This document shows positions 5,230 to 14,778 of a stretch of DNA of 23,794 nucleotides, in pieces. The position numbers were made by a program, and so were the translations under genes. The DNA comes from an uncultured Bacteroides sp. (lineage in GTDB: Bacteria > Bacteroidota > Bacteroidia > Bacteroidales > Bacteroidaceae). The notes under the pieces were generated by a model. That model worked only from the letters and a program-made list of their open reading frames with translations, did no database searches and had not been told where the DNA came from. The stretch is from assembly GCA_905197435.1 (NCBI GenBank), contig CAJJYX010000024.1, forward strand, positions 1-23,794, written 5' to 3'. The first letter of the stretch is position 1; every line of letters begins with the position of its first letter.

Positions 5230-7764
5230 TTATTGTTTCAGCAACTGTTCTGCTGCAAGTACCAGGAACATATAGTGGGATGAACCTCCTCCCAGCACAT
5301 ATTCGGTTTGCTGCCAGAGGAACGGGAACGTAAGGAGTTCCGGAAAGTCGGGACGGATAAGCGCCGTACCGGAGATGACTCCACCGGGAATGTACGACCA
5401 GTCTGCACGGTTCAGCCCATAACCCACGGTGGCCGATTGTGCACCGACACCCGAGGCGAAGGACGCCTGGTTGGAGCCCGGATGGCATCCGAGGATGAAG
5501 TTGAGGGCATTGAATACCGGTGCTTTCGGGAATATTTCCGGATAGGCTGTCGTCAGGAAGTAGTGCTGGAAACCGAAACGTTGTATATCCCAACCTGCGC
5601 CCCAGATATTCGGACGGTAGGGAACGCCATAGGGAGTTTCATGCACTTGCTTGTCCAGTTCTTGTTTGTATCCGGTCAGGGCTTTGCGGAAAGCGGTGGA
5701 GAAAGCCTTGGCTTTCTTGTTCTTCATCTGTGCAAACTGTTGCTCTGCGCGTGCCGTGTACCAGCCGATGCGTCCTATCTGCTTGATGACGAGCTCCTGG
5801 TTGTCCAAGATGAAGTCCATATAGGGTTGCTCGCCGGTGGTGAGGTACAGCTCTACGGCTGCCTGCACTTTGGGGAACAAGGCTCTGCTGTTGCCGCTTC
5901 CGGTAGAAGCATATACTTTGCGGGCAATGTCGAGGCAATGCACACTCAATGTATCATTGAAACCTTTCAATACGCGTGATACGGCAGCGAGTTGGGCGGC
6001 TGTCGACAGTTCCCGTCCGGGATTGTCCTCCGTAAATATCCAGCGGTCGTCTTCATTGCCGATTTTTCCGTCGGTCATGGCGGCGGCATCGCCCAGAAGT
6101 ACGTACTGGCGCAAGTCGTTGCAGATGATTCCCCGGTAGAGACGTCCCAGTGCCAGATAGCTGTTGACTACCGTAAGGGCACCGTTCTCTACTTGTTGCA
6201 GCAGGTCATTCTTGCCGTCGGACTGGTGGATTTCCGTCACGCGGTTTATCTGGTCGATGGAAGTCACGTCGAGGTCCGGGCGGAAAGCTTCGTAGGCCAG
6301 TGCCAGGATATAGGATTCTCCGGCTTGGGATTCGATGCGGAGGTCAAAGTCTCCGGCATCGTGCCAGCCACCTATATTCACTCCGGGAACCACGTCACCC
6401 GGTTTGAACTTGGACAGTCCTTCTTTTTGGTCATAACCGTCGATGTGGTTGTGTGCCGGTGCCATTTGGGCATCATCCATGTGGCAGCAGTCGTGCCATA
6501 CACGGTACTTCTCGTTGACGCGCATGTGGCACATTTGCACGGGGAGGAAGTATTCCAGTACAGGTTGCCATACGCCGCGGGCATATACATCATTGTCGAT
6601 GCGGAAGATAGGGGACACGGAAGTATCATATTTAATCTTATAGAGTCCCGGTTCCTTCACATCCGTGAAATCTACCTTCAGATAGTTGTATCTCAGGAAT
6701 TTGCCCCAGTCGGTAGGAGTGACGTTCTTGACAACCTTCTCGCCGTCGGCATCAATACGGATGACTTGTGCCGTTGCTTTTTTGTTGTCACGTATATCCA
6801 TTTCGATGACAGCTTCTTTGTCTTGGGCGGGATGATAACCTATCTGTGAAGTCTGGATAACCGGCTGATACATCCAGTCGGCCACTACGTTCGGGGTGAT
6901 AATCCATTTGACGGCACCTTTGGTGACACCCGGCTTTATGTTGCTGCGCAGCACGAACCAGCCGTTGTTGTGGTTCATCCGACCGTCAAACAGTTGCAGG
7001 TCACCACTCAATGATTCGATGGTCACTTTGTTGTAAGGGTCGTCGGGGCGGGAGGTGAACTTGTTTCCTTGGGCGTAAGGCTCGCCGATGATGTCGTCTG
7101 CCACAATCGGGCTGTAACCTTTTCCTATCAGTTTGTCCATGTCTGCCAGCGGTTTCTTGCCGTCATGATAGTTTCCTGTATGCAGATAGTTGGGTTGTGT
7201 TGTCATCAAGGGAGAGTTGGGCTGTTGCGGGAAGATGCCGCTCTTGCCGTCCATAATCCAGGGCTTGCCGAAGAGGGAGCCCGGGAAGAATTCGAGGTTG
7301 AAGCCCACTTTTCCGATGAATTCCTGAGGAACGGGGCGGTCCAGGTCTACGGTCACTTCTATGTTTTTGCCTTTGCTTTCCACTTTTACCGTGTATATAA
7401 GGCGGAGGTCCGGGTAAATCATCGGGTTGAATCCGGTGAGATGACGTGAGGAGTCGGGATAGCACAGCGTGGTGGTGATGCTGTTGTCACTGAGTTTCCG
7501 GTCGAGCTGTTTCGGTACGGGCTGCCATTGTCCGGGCGTGGCTTCCAGGCGGATGTCTCCGTTTGTTGCCACACGGTGTCCGTTCATGATGATACATACC
7601 CCTCCCTGGTGTCCTTCGGGATAGATATCATCAAAAGCCATGACGTCGACTCCCTGGTTCTTGAAATAACCGGAGGATGTCAGTTTGAAGTCTTGCGCAT
7701 GCAGTACACCGCTGCTGCAGAGTAGTGCCAAGGCTGTTGCAAATAGGAAATGTTTCTTTTTCAT
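5230..7764 (-). CDS. GH9 family glycoside hydrolase (endo-/exo-beta-1,4-glucanase type), periplasmic
   Basis: 844 aa from the ATG at 7764. The frame extends to 7815, but MKKKHFLFATALALLCSSGVLHA is a clear signal peptide, so the inner start is chosen. No lipobox is present, so a periplasmic location is likely. Residues ~25-300 form a beta-rich N-terminal region I cannot name. Residues ~301-385 (QTSQIGYHPAQDKEAVIE to LYKIKY) match the Ig-like cellulase N domain. The GH9 (alpha/alpha)6 barrel follows, with GGWHDAGDFD at 465-474, whose Asp469 and Asp472 are the base/water-binding pair. Near the end, WQQTEYVLGGG places the catalytic acid at about Glu821. GH9 enzymes invert beta-1,4-glucan bonds; in this gene set a role on xyloglucan-type or cello-oligosaccharide backbone is likely. 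It is the last gene of the GH35-GH3-GH9 operon, 54 nt after GH3. Confidence 0.9.
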   Translation of the reverse strand: MKKKHFLFATALALLCSSGVLHAQDFKLTSSGYFKNQGVDVMAFDDIYPEGHQGGVCIIMNGHRVATNGDIRLEATPGQWQPVPKQLDRKLSDNSITTTLCYPDSSRHLTGFNPMIYPDLRLIYTVKVESKGKNIEVTVDLDRPVPQEFIGKVGFNLEFFPGSLFGKPWIMDGKSGIFPQQPNSPLMTTQPNYLHTGNYHDGKKPLADMDKLIGKGYSPIVADDIIGEPYAQGNKFTSRPDDPYNKVTIESLSGDLQLFDGRMNHNNGWFVLRSNIKPGVTKGAVKWIITPNVVADWMYQPVIQTSQIGYHPAQDKEAVIEMDIRDNKKATAQVIRIDADGEKVVKNVTPTDWGKFLRYNYLKVDFTDVKEPGLYKIKYDTSVSPIFRIDNDVYARGVWQPVLEYFLPVQMCHMRVNEKYRVWHDCCHMDDAQMAPAHNHIDGYDQKEGLSKFKPGDVVPGVNIGGWHDAGDFDLRIESQAGESYILALAYEAFRPDLDVTSIDQINRVTEIHQSDGKNDLLQQVENGALTVVNSYLALGRLYRGIICNDLRQYVLLGDAAAMTDGKIGNEDDRWIFTEDNPGRELSTAAQLAAVSRVLKGFNDTLSVHCLDIARKVYASTGSGNSRALFPKVQAAVELYLTTGEQPYMDFILDNQELVIKQIGRIGWYTARAEQQFAQMKNKKAKAFSTAFRKALTGYKQELDKQVHETPYGVPYRPNIWGAGWDIQRFGFQHYFLTTAYPEIFPKAPVFNALNFILGCHPGSNQASFASGVGAQSATVGYGLNRADWSYIPGGVISGTALIRPDFPELLTFPFLWQQTEYVLGGGSSHYMFLVLAAEQLLKQ

Positions 7765-7818
7765 AGTATCTATTTTTGAGTTACAGGATTCTTCATAAAT
7801 ATACGGACTAAACAAGAA

Positions 7819-10071
7819 CTATGGTTTGCATACATTGTTAAGATTGATTTCTGTATCCAGAGGTAAATTTTCAGAGGAACTGCCTACCCTGACAATGGCA
7901 GGTCCTTCCTCGAAAGCCCAATCATGCTTTTTTTCGTCCCAATGACACAGTTGCTCCAAAGGTATGGAGATGGTTATTTCCTTACTCTCTCCGGCTTTCA
8001 AGGCTATTCGTTGGAAACCTTTCAGTTCGTATGCCGGGCGCTTGACGCCGGATTGCGGACGAGTGATATAGACTTGCGCTACTTCTTCGGCATCCATTTT
8101 GCCTGTATTGTCTAATGTGAAGCTGACGTCTATCAGGTTTCTGTTGATTTGGGTTTGCAGCGCTGAATATTGGAAATCTGTATAAGAGAGTCCATGACCG
8201 AATGGGTAAAGAGGAGATACATTTTTAGTAGTATACCAACGATAACCCACAAAGATGTCTTCGGCATAATCAGCTTCGGCTTTTTGTTCTGCGCGGAATT
8301 TGTCTTTATTTACGAGGTCAACGAATACATCGCGTGGCCTTTCAGGTTGTTGCTGAGGATAAACACCTAAATGATAGGCTGGTGAATCTTCCAGTTTTAC
8401 AGGAAATGTGAAAGGAAGTTTTCCCGAAGGAGAAATCTTTCCGGACAATACATCCGCCAAGGCATGCCCTCCTTCTGAACCGTTAAACCAGGATATTAAA
8501 ATACTTGAAGAATTCTGCTCTATTGCCCGCAAATCGACAGGACCGCCAACCACCATTACCGAGACAATGTTTGGATTGGCTTTGGATATGTCTTGTATTA
8601 ATTCGTCCTGATGTGATGGCAAAGTGATGTCCTTGCGGTCAGAGCCCTCTGTCTCTACTTCGCGATTGTTGCCTCCAACAAAGATGACTAAATCTGCCTC
8701 TTTGGCTAAGGCGATTGCTTCTTGCGCCAGCCGTTCGGTTTTCTCTCTGATTTCTTTTTCTGATGAGGCTGTTTCGTTGTTATTGAGTTTGTGTCGTGTG
8801 GGACGTTCTTGCGGCAGGTAACCTTGTGCATACTTGATCTTGACATTAGTTCCCTCATATGCTTTCTGCAGCCCTTCTAAGGGTGTGATTTCATATAAAG
8901 CCTTGACGCCGGCACCTACACCACCCGTAGCCATGTGGCGGACAGCATTGTCTCCGATAACGGCTATGTTCTTTACTTTTCCGGTGTTTATAGGCAGCAG
9001 CCCGGAGTTTTTGAGCAACACGATACTTCTGGAGGCTACTTCATAGGCAATCTGCTGCTGGGCGGGAAGAGAAGTCATTTGGGTATTGGCTTCTTCTTTA
9101 GGAACAGCCGGGATGGCCAACCGTACACGAAGCAGGTTTCTTACTTTCTCATCAATGATTTTTTCCGGGATGATACCGGCTTGTACAGAATCGAGCAATG
9201 CCTTGCCAAAATATCTGTCGTTGGGCATCTCTACATCAAGACCTCCAAATGCGGCTTTTGTGGTGGAATGAGTTCCTCCCCAGTCGGAAATGACGATGCC
9301 CTTAAATCCCCATTCATCGCGTAGGATTTTGTTCAAGAGGCGGTCATTCTCCGAGCACCATTCGCCTGAAACTTTATTGTAAGCAGCCATTACGCCGTAG
9401 GCATTGGCTTTTTTTACAGCCGCCTCAAAGGGAGCGAGGTAAATTTCTCTCATAGCGCGTTCGGAGACTTTTACGTCTACGAATCCACGCATGTTTTCTT
9501 GATTATTCAGTGCATAATGCTTCAGGCAGACTGCTTCTTGGTGGTCTTGTGCACCCAATGTATAGCCGACCGCCAGTTCACTGCTCAGTAGAGGGTCTTC
9601 ACTTAAATATTCGTAAGTGCGCCCTCCGGTTGGGATGCGTTGTATGTTGATGGCCGGTCCTAAAATCATGTCTTTACCCCGGAGTTTGGCTTCGGCAGCC
9701 ATTCCCTTTCCGTATTTATATGCCATTTCCGTGCTCCATGTAGCCGCAAGGGCAGAACCCGTTGGAAAGAAAGTGGCGGAATCGGTGCTTAAATGCAAGG
9801 AGTTCCATGAATGCGGTTCCATTTCTTCCCGGATACCAAAGGGACCGTCTGCGTATTCTATATCAGGTATATTCAGACGTTCGACACCTGCTGATGAAAA
9901 CATGTTCTTTCCGTGGAGCATGTTTATCTTTTCTTCCAGTGTCATTTCTGCTATGATATTTGTGATTTTGTCTTCATGCTGTGTCAAGGGATTGACTTTT
10001 TCATTGGTAGGATTGCATGCAGAAAAGCATCCCCCTATGCAAATCAGTAATGATAATATTGGATGTTTCAT
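7819..10071 (-). CDS. GH3 family beta-glucosidase-like lipoprotein
   Basis: 750 aa. The N-terminus MKHPILSLLICIGGCFSAC is a lipoprotein-type signal with Cys19 as the likely lipidated residue. The following NPTNEK is not a strong surface-export signal, so it probably faces the periplasm. The GH3 TIM barrel contains YADGPFGIR, LKHYALNNQE and VISDWGGTHST with nucleophile Asp263. The second domain contains EVETEGSDRKDITLP, where Glu474 is the probable acid/base, and the C-terminus is an FnIII-like domain (EEVAQVYITRP to WAFEEG). All expected catalytic elements are present and the length is normal. It likely releases glucose from the non-reducing end of beta-glucan-type oligosaccharides after side chains are removed. 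It begins 7 nt after the GH35 stop codon, so the two are cotranscribed. Confidence 0.92.
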   Translation of the reverse strand: MKHPILSLLICIGGCFSACNPTNEKVNPLTQHEDKITNIIAEMTLEEKINMLHGKNMFSSAGVERLNIPDIEYADGPFGIREEMEPHSWNSLHLSTDSATFFPTGSALAATWSTEMAYKYGKGMAAEAKLRGKDMILGPAINIQRIPTGGRTYEYLSEDPLLSSELAVGYTLGAQDHQEAVCLKHYALNNQENMRGFVDVKVSERAMREIYLAPFEAAVKKANAYGVMAAYNKVSGEWCSENDRLLNKILRDEWGFKGIVISDWGGTHSTTKAAFGGLDVEMPNDRYFGKALLDSVQAGIIPEKIIDEKVRNLLRVRLAIPAVPKEEANTQMTSLPAQQQIAYEVASRSIVLLKNSGLLPINTGKVKNIAVIGDNAVRHMATGGVGAGVKALYEITPLEGLQKAYEGTNVKIKYAQGYLPQERPTRHKLNNNETASSEKEIREKTERLAQEAIALAKEADLVIFVGGNNREVETEGSDRKDITLPSHQDELIQDISKANPNIVSVMVVGGPVDLRAIEQNSSSILISWFNGSEGGHALADVLSGKISPSGKLPFTFPVKLEDSPAYHLGVYPQQQPERPRDVFVDLVNKDKFRAEQKAEADYAEDIFVGYRWYTTKNVSPLYPFGHGLSYTDFQYSALQTQINRNLIDVSFTLDNTGKMDAEEVAQVYITRPQSGVKRPAYELKGFQRIALKAGESKEITISIPLEQLCHWDEKKHDWAFEEGPAIVRVGSSSENLPLDTEINLNNVCKP

Positions 10072-10078
10072 GGTGTGA

Positions 10079-11689
10079 TTATCTTGTTGTCAATGTAAAA
10101 TGTAGTACGCTGGGGGTATCGCCTACTTGCGGGCCTCCCCAGTCTGTCTGGTCGCCATTGAGGATACGGAGCATTTTGAAATCCCCGTTCTCATCATAGA
10201 ATCCTTCCTGTACTTTCAGGTACTGCCAGGCTTTTCCTTGTTTTTTCCCGGCTGGCTCGAAAGTGAACCGGCAATTGGAACCGATACCGATGAATTCATT
10301 TTCACCGAGTTGGATAATCATGGCTTTTCCATTGGCCGGACGCTTGTCGGTGGCAACGGCTTGTCCTCCGCGACTATTGCCGAATTTGATGATGGCTTTC
10401 CAACTGCCTAAATCGATGTGTTGTTCTGCATGGTCTGAAGGTTCTATGACGGGGTGTATCCTGTCTTCCGCACTCCATTCGGCCAGTAGGTGTGACATCG
10501 GTTTTAGTATTTCATATTCGGCAGATAAAGGAGATTGCCTTTTCTCATCTGGAGAGAAGTTTCTCCGTTGGTCTACACCGAATGGGGAAAAGCCGATTCC
10601 TTTTGCAATGGCATGATAAAGGAATCTTGGGCTTCCGATGGTTTCGGGAATCATTAATGCGTTATCGGGGCGGGTATATAGTTCGAGTACTTTCAGAACT
10701 GCTTTGTCGTCACGGAGGTAGATGTCCGGAGCGACAAAGTCGATGTCCGGAGCTGCGGCTTTCCAGATGGATATAACATTGTCGGTTGCGCCGCCACTTT
10801 CATAGTTGTCTGCTGTGGGATTGGTCAGAGGGTCTCTTAACGCAACATTGACGTACAAGGGCAGTGGATAAATTTCTTTCCCTGCTTTGGCCACGTAGTT
10901 GATGTAACGGGCTACGTGCCATGCGTGGAAATATTCGTCTGCCCGCTCGCCAAAGATTTCCTTCCAATTCCCTTTTGCATTTTTCGGTACATTCAGTTCC
11001 TTGCAGACTGTTGTCGTCAGAATCTCTTGGGGAATAGGGCTTTCGAATAGTTTCTGGGCTTTCTTCGAATAGTCTCTTACACTGCCCCATGTTCCCGGTT
11101 CATTCTCTACTTGTACCATGATGACTGTATGTTGTGTATCTGCTTCCTTCAGATACTCCATAAATTTGGCAAAGGCCTTGGCGTCTGCTTTCATTGCTTC
11201 TTCGCAATGCGGACTGGGGGAGTCTACTTCTTGTCCGTCTTTACCGATAACATTGGGATATTTTTTAGAATCCGTTTTCATCCATTCTGGCATATAGTGA
11301 TTGCTTCCGTTCTTCCATGTGGCAAACCAGAGGAAGATGAGTTTCATATTGTTTTGCCGTGCCTGGTTTAATACTGACTGTACCTGTGAAAAGTCAAACT
11401 TACCTTCTTGAGGTTCCACTTGTTCCCAATATACAGGTATTTCCAAGGTGTTGGCATGCATTTCTTTCATTACATTCCATACATTGGGCAACATGGAGGG
11501 CCAGTTGGATGAATTTCCGCATTGTCCTCCCAGAATGAAGAAAGGTTTGTCATCCACCAAGAGCGTGTAACGTCCTTTTTCCTGAACGAGCCTGGGAATG
11601 GATGTGGCTGTTTGTGCCGATAGCCATGTTGTGGTAAGTAGCATGGCGATACAGAAAAGCCATGACTTGTAATTGGAAATCTGTTTCAT
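10079..11689 (-). CDS. GH35 family beta-galactosidase, DUF5597 type, secreted
   Basis: 536 aa with a signal peptide (MKQISNYKSWLFCIAMLLTT then TWLSAQ) and no lipobox, so probably periplasmic. The barrel starts with GGQCGNSSNWP and ANTLEIPVYWEQVEPQEGKF. QVENEPGTWGS places the acid/base at Glu197, and LMIPETIGSP places the nucleophile at Glu349. The C-terminal ~150 residues correspond to the DUF5597 beta domain that marks this GH35 subgroup. A member from the Cellvibrio japonicus xyloglucan cluster removes beta-1,2-galactose from xyloglucan side chains, which fits the GH31, GH3 and GH9 neighbours here. It is the first gene of the minus-strand operon, 120 nt downstream of the HTCS stop codon. 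Family is firm; linkage specificity is inferred. Confidence 0.88.
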   Translation of the reverse strand: MKQISNYKSWLFCIAMLLTTTWLSAQTATSIPRLVQEKGRYTLLVDDKPFFILGGQCGNSSNWPSMLPNVWNVMKEMHANTLEIPVYWEQVEPQEGKFDFSQVQSVLNQARQNNMKLIFLWFATWKNGSNHYMPEWMKTDSKKYPNVIGKDGQEVDSPSPHCEEAMKADAKAFAKFMEYLKEADTQHTVIMVQVENEPGTWGSVRDYSKKAQKLFESPIPQEILTTTVCKELNVPKNAKGNWKEIFGERADEYFHAWHVARYINYVAKAGKEIYPLPLYVNVALRDPLTNPTADNYESGGATDNVISIWKAAAPDIDFVAPDIYLRDDKAVLKVLELYTRPDNALMIPETIGSPRFLYHAIAKGIGFSPFGVDQRRNFSPDEKRQSPLSAEYEILKPMSHLLAEWSAEDRIHPVIEPSDHAEQHIDLGSWKAIIKFGNSRGGQAVATDKRPANGKAMIIQLGENEFIGIGSNCRFTFEPAGKKQGKAWQYLKVQEGFYDENGDFKMLRILNGDQTDWGGPQVGDTPSVLHFTLTTR

Positions 11690-11720
11690 ATTTATAGATT
11701 TTGAAGAGGTTATTATTTGG

Positions 11721-11728
11721 CAAAGATG
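11721..11728 (-). promoter_or_regulatory. Possible -7 element for the GH35-GH3-GH9 operon
   Basis: The minus strand reads CATCTTTG, seven of eight to TAnnTTTG, about 31 nt before the GH35 start codon. There is no -33 TTTG at the right distance, as might be expected for an activator-dependent promoter. The HTCS-operon gap also holds two small hairpins (CCGTTT/AAACGG at 11788-11803 and a CCCTC/GAGGG stem at about 11753-11778), either of which could end HTCS transcription, though neither has a good T-tract. Confidence 0.35.
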
Positions 11729-11809
11729 CAGATTCTTTTCGTTAAACAGCCCTCTCTTTTGTATCTGATAAGGGAGGGTAATGTTTCCCGTTTACTAAAA
11801 CGGTAATGA

Positions 11810-14743
11810 TTACTCGTCTCCCTCTTCATCGGTTTGTGTTTTTTTGCTATGTTGTCTTATGAATTCGGAAGGGCTGATGTCGAACTCTTCTTTAAAATGT
11901 TTGGAGAACACTTTTGGAGAGTTATAGCCCAATGTATATGCAATCTCAGAGATTTGCATCTGGCTTTCTGCCAGGAGTTGCTGTGCCCGTTTCATGCGGA
12001 TGGTCCTGATGAACTCAATGGGTTTCTTCCCCGTAATCTTGATCATCTTCTTGTAGAAGTAGCTGCGTGATATGTTCAGGTTGCTGGCAAGTTCCTCGAC
12101 AGAGAACTCGGTTTCGCTGATGTTGCCCTCCACAATCTGGATGGCTTTTTCTACCAACTGTTGGTCAAGAGGGGTGATGGTGATGCGGCTTGGTTCGATT
12201 TTAATTTCCTGATTGAATATTTCCTGCCGCTTTACGTTCATTTCAATAATTTTGTTGATACGCAGTTTGAGGACTTCCATATTGAAAGGCTTGGTGATGT
12301 AGTCGTCTGCACCGACACTGAGTCCCTCCAATTGATGCTCCTCGCTTGCTTTGGCTGTCAGCAGGATGATGGGGATATGTGAATATCGTATATCGTTCTT
12401 GATGGTTGTGCATAGTTCCAGACCATCCATTTCAGGCATCATGATGTCACTGACCACTAAATCTATATCCTCCTTTTCCAATACATTCAGTGCTTGCTTC
12501 CCATTAGTGGCCTTCAATACGTGATATTTCTTGGCAAGACTTTCAGATAGAAATTTAAGGAAGTCATAGTTATCATCTACAAGCAGGATGGTGAACGGAT
12601 GGGGTTCTTCTTTTGTTTCCGGTATTTGGATTTCTTCTCCATTTACTGCTGTACTACTGTTCTGGTGCAAGGGGAGTGTAATTAGGAATACGGAGCCGCA
12701 AGGCTGGTTATCCTTGACACAGACAGTGCCCTGATGCATTTTTACGTATTCGGAAACAATATGCAGTCCGATGCCACTGCCTCCGTTGCTTGATTGGTTT
12801 TTCCCCGACTGATAGAATCTTTGGAATATCTTTTCTTTGGATTCATCCTCTATACCGCAACCGGTATCGGTAAAGGTCAGCTCCAGGCTTTTTCCCTTTA
12901 CGGCAATGTCCAGTGAGATGCTCCCTTTATTGGGAGTGAACTTGAATGCGTTTGACAGGATATTGGTACATATTTTGCGTACCTTGTCATAGTCGAAATC
13001 CATGAATACGGAATGCTGCGGGCCGGTAAGGCTGTAGCTGATGTTCCGTTTTTGTGCTATCGGGTCGAAGGAGTGGAATATTTCGCCCAGGATAATGAGA
13101 ATATTGTCGTGTTTGTATTTCAGTGTCTCGGCTTTGGCGTCGAGTTTTCTGAAGTCCAGTAATTGGTTGATGAGTTCCAGCAGGTAATCGGCGTTTTGTT
13201 TTACTATATCCAGAATCCCCTTCCGGTATTCGGGGTGGTTCACGAAGAATTCCTCAAGCGGGTTGATGATTAGTGATAGGGGAGTACGCAGTTCATGGCT
13301 TATATTGGCAAAGAACTGTAGTTTCATGTCCGTAATTTTCTGCTGCTTTTCGTTTTCCACCTCGATAGCCTGCATGATTTGTTTCTGCTTGTGTCGTGAG
13401 TGTAAGTTGCGGATGATTAGCAGAATGATACATAAAGTGATGCTCGCATAAATGCCATAAGCCCACCAAGTGCGCCACCAGGGTGGGAGTATCTTTATTT
13501 TCAGTTCTTTGATATTGGGACTCCATATGCCTTGCGAATTGCATGCCTTTACAGACAAGGTGTAGTTTCCGGCAGGCAGCATGGACAAATCTATCTTGTT
13601 GTTTTCAGTATAAATCCAGTCGGCATGGCTTTGGCTGATTTTATAGGCATATTTTATTTTATCTGTTTCTATCAGGTCGAGGGCCGAGAAGAAGAGAGTG
13701 AATGAATTTTCCTTCTCGGTGAGAGACAGGCTTTGTGCACATTCAAGCGAACTTCCTCCCAATATATTGAAGTAGTCCATTTGGGATTTGAGTTCAATTC
13801 CGGTCAGGTAGATGTGGGCATCGTAGTTTGTCGAGAGAATATCTTGGGGGATAATTGTCTGGTAGCCCTTGGGAGTGCCTATCAGTATGTTTCCATTTCC
13901 CAGCTTCAGAATGGCATGTATGTTGGTATCATTGCAAATCAGCCCGTCGTTTACGGAATAATTCACGATGGAATATGTTCCGTTCGTTATTTGTATGCGT
14001 GAAATGCCGTTACCGGTGCCAATCCACATTTGATGGTTGTTGTCTTCTATGATGGCTCTGGCGAGATTGGCGGCAAGTCCGTTCTTCTGGTCAATGAAGT
14101 CGATGGAGTCGTTCTTCTGGTTCCAGATGCTAAGTCCGTGCGGATGGCCTATCCAAAGCAGGTCACGACTGTCCTTGTAGACAGTGAGCATGTTGGTTTC
14201 CTTGAAACGGGAGGTTTCAGAGTAGATATTGTAGGCTTGGGTTTCGGTATCGATGATGATGAGCCCTCCTGTGCTTGCTACATACAGATGTCTGTCATTG
14301 TCATAGTACATATCCCGCATAAAGAACTCTCCCGGGCGGTACAAAATGGTGTCGAATACTCCGGTTTCAGGGTTCAGTCTTTGTATATATCCTCTCATCG
14401 TGCCTATCCAGACGTATCCGTGTTTGTCTACTTCTACCGTATATACATTATCTTCGAGCAGTTGGCTGTTGTTGGTCGTGTATTGCCTGATTTGTCCTTT
14501 CAAATAGCAAAGCAGTCCTTTCTGGAATGTGCCGATCCACAGACGGCTCTTGGAGTCAATGGATAAATCGACTACGATATTGGCAGGAGTGGGTATTTTC
14601 TCGTATGTATCGGTTATCAGCGATTGGCGTATCAGGCCTGTGCCGTCTGTGCCGTAATAGATAAATTCCGGGTCAGTGTCCTTGCAGAAGGTCAATACGT
14701 CGTCATATTCCAGTGACTTGTTGCAGAGGATGATTTGGGACAT
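11810..14743 (-). CDS. Hybrid two-component regulator (HTCS), C-terminal fragment after a frameshift
   Basis: 977 aa from an internal ATG. It contains the remaining Reg_prop beta-propeller repeats (LWIGTFQKGL, VWIGTMRGYI, MWIGTGNGIS) to about 305, a Y_Y_Y domain (~345-418), a membrane segment (~427-446), HisKA with FFANISHELRTPLS (His483), HATPase (NAFKFTPNKGS, GCGIEDE, GGSGIGLHIV), a receiver domain with LVVSDIMMPEMDG (phospho-acceptor Asp766), and an AraC-type double helix-turn-helix (ELASNLNISRSYFYKKMI; ISEIAYTLGYNSPKVFSKHF). All signalling residues are intact. It lacks the signal peptide and first ~330 residues, which are encoded by the frame at 14779-15756. The sequence just upstream of the ATG continues the propeller (GNFKHGISYYSP), showing that this is one gene. 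The intact protein would sense an imported oligosaccharide in the periplasm and activate the flanking promoters. On its own this fragment has no secretion signal and is probably non-functional. Confidence 0.9.
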   Translation of the reverse strand: MSQIILCNKSLEYDDVLTFCKDTDPEFIYYGTDGTGLIRQSLITDTYEKIPTPANIVVDLSIDSKSRLWIGTFQKGLLCYLKGQIRQYTTNNSQLLEDNVYTVEVDKHGYVWIGTMRGYIQRLNPETGVFDTILYRPGEFFMRDMYYDNDRHLYVASTGGLIIIDTETQAYNIYSETSRFKETNMLTVYKDSRDLLWIGHPHGLSIWNQKNDSIDFIDQKNGLAANLARAIIEDNNHQMWIGTGNGISRIQITNGTYSIVNYSVNDGLICNDTNIHAILKLGNGNILIGTPKGYQTIIPQDILSTNYDAHIYLTGIELKSQMDYFNILGGSSLECAQSLSLTEKENSFTLFFSALDLIETDKIKYAYKISQSHADWIYTENNKIDLSMLPAGNYTLSVKACNSQGIWSPNIKELKIKILPPWWRTWWAYGIYASITLCIILLIIRNLHSRHKQKQIMQAIEVENEKQQKITDMKLQFFANISHELRTPLSLIINPLEEFFVNHPEYRKGILDIVKQNADYLLELINQLLDFRKLDAKAETLKYKHDNILIILGEIFHSFDPIAQKRNISYSLTGPQHSVFMDFDYDKVRKICTNILSNAFKFTPNKGSISLDIAVKGKSLELTFTDTGCGIEDESKEKIFQRFYQSGKNQSSNGGSGIGLHIVSEYVKMHQGTVCVKDNQPCGSVFLITLPLHQNSSTAVNGEEIQIPETKEEPHPFTILLVDDNYDFLKFLSESLAKKYHVLKATNGKQALNVLEKEDIDLVVSDIMMPEMDGLELCTTIKNDIRYSHIPIILLTAKASEEHQLEGLSVGADDYITKPFNMEVLKLRINKIIEMNVKRQEIFNQEIKIEPSRITITPLDQQLVEKAIQIVEGNISETEFSVEELASNLNISRSYFYKKMIKITGKKPIEFIRTIRMKRAQQLLAESQMQISEIAYTLGYNSPKVFSKHFKEEFDISPSEFIRQHSKKTQTDEEGDE

Positions 14744-14778
14744 CGGGCTATAATAGGAAATTCCATGTTTGAAGTTAC

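Noticed and set aside
7765..7815. Upstream start of the GH9 gene adding 17 residues
   Set aside because: The added peptide MFSPYIYEESCNSKIDT precedes and disrupts a standard signal peptide; the ATG at 7764 fits secretion.
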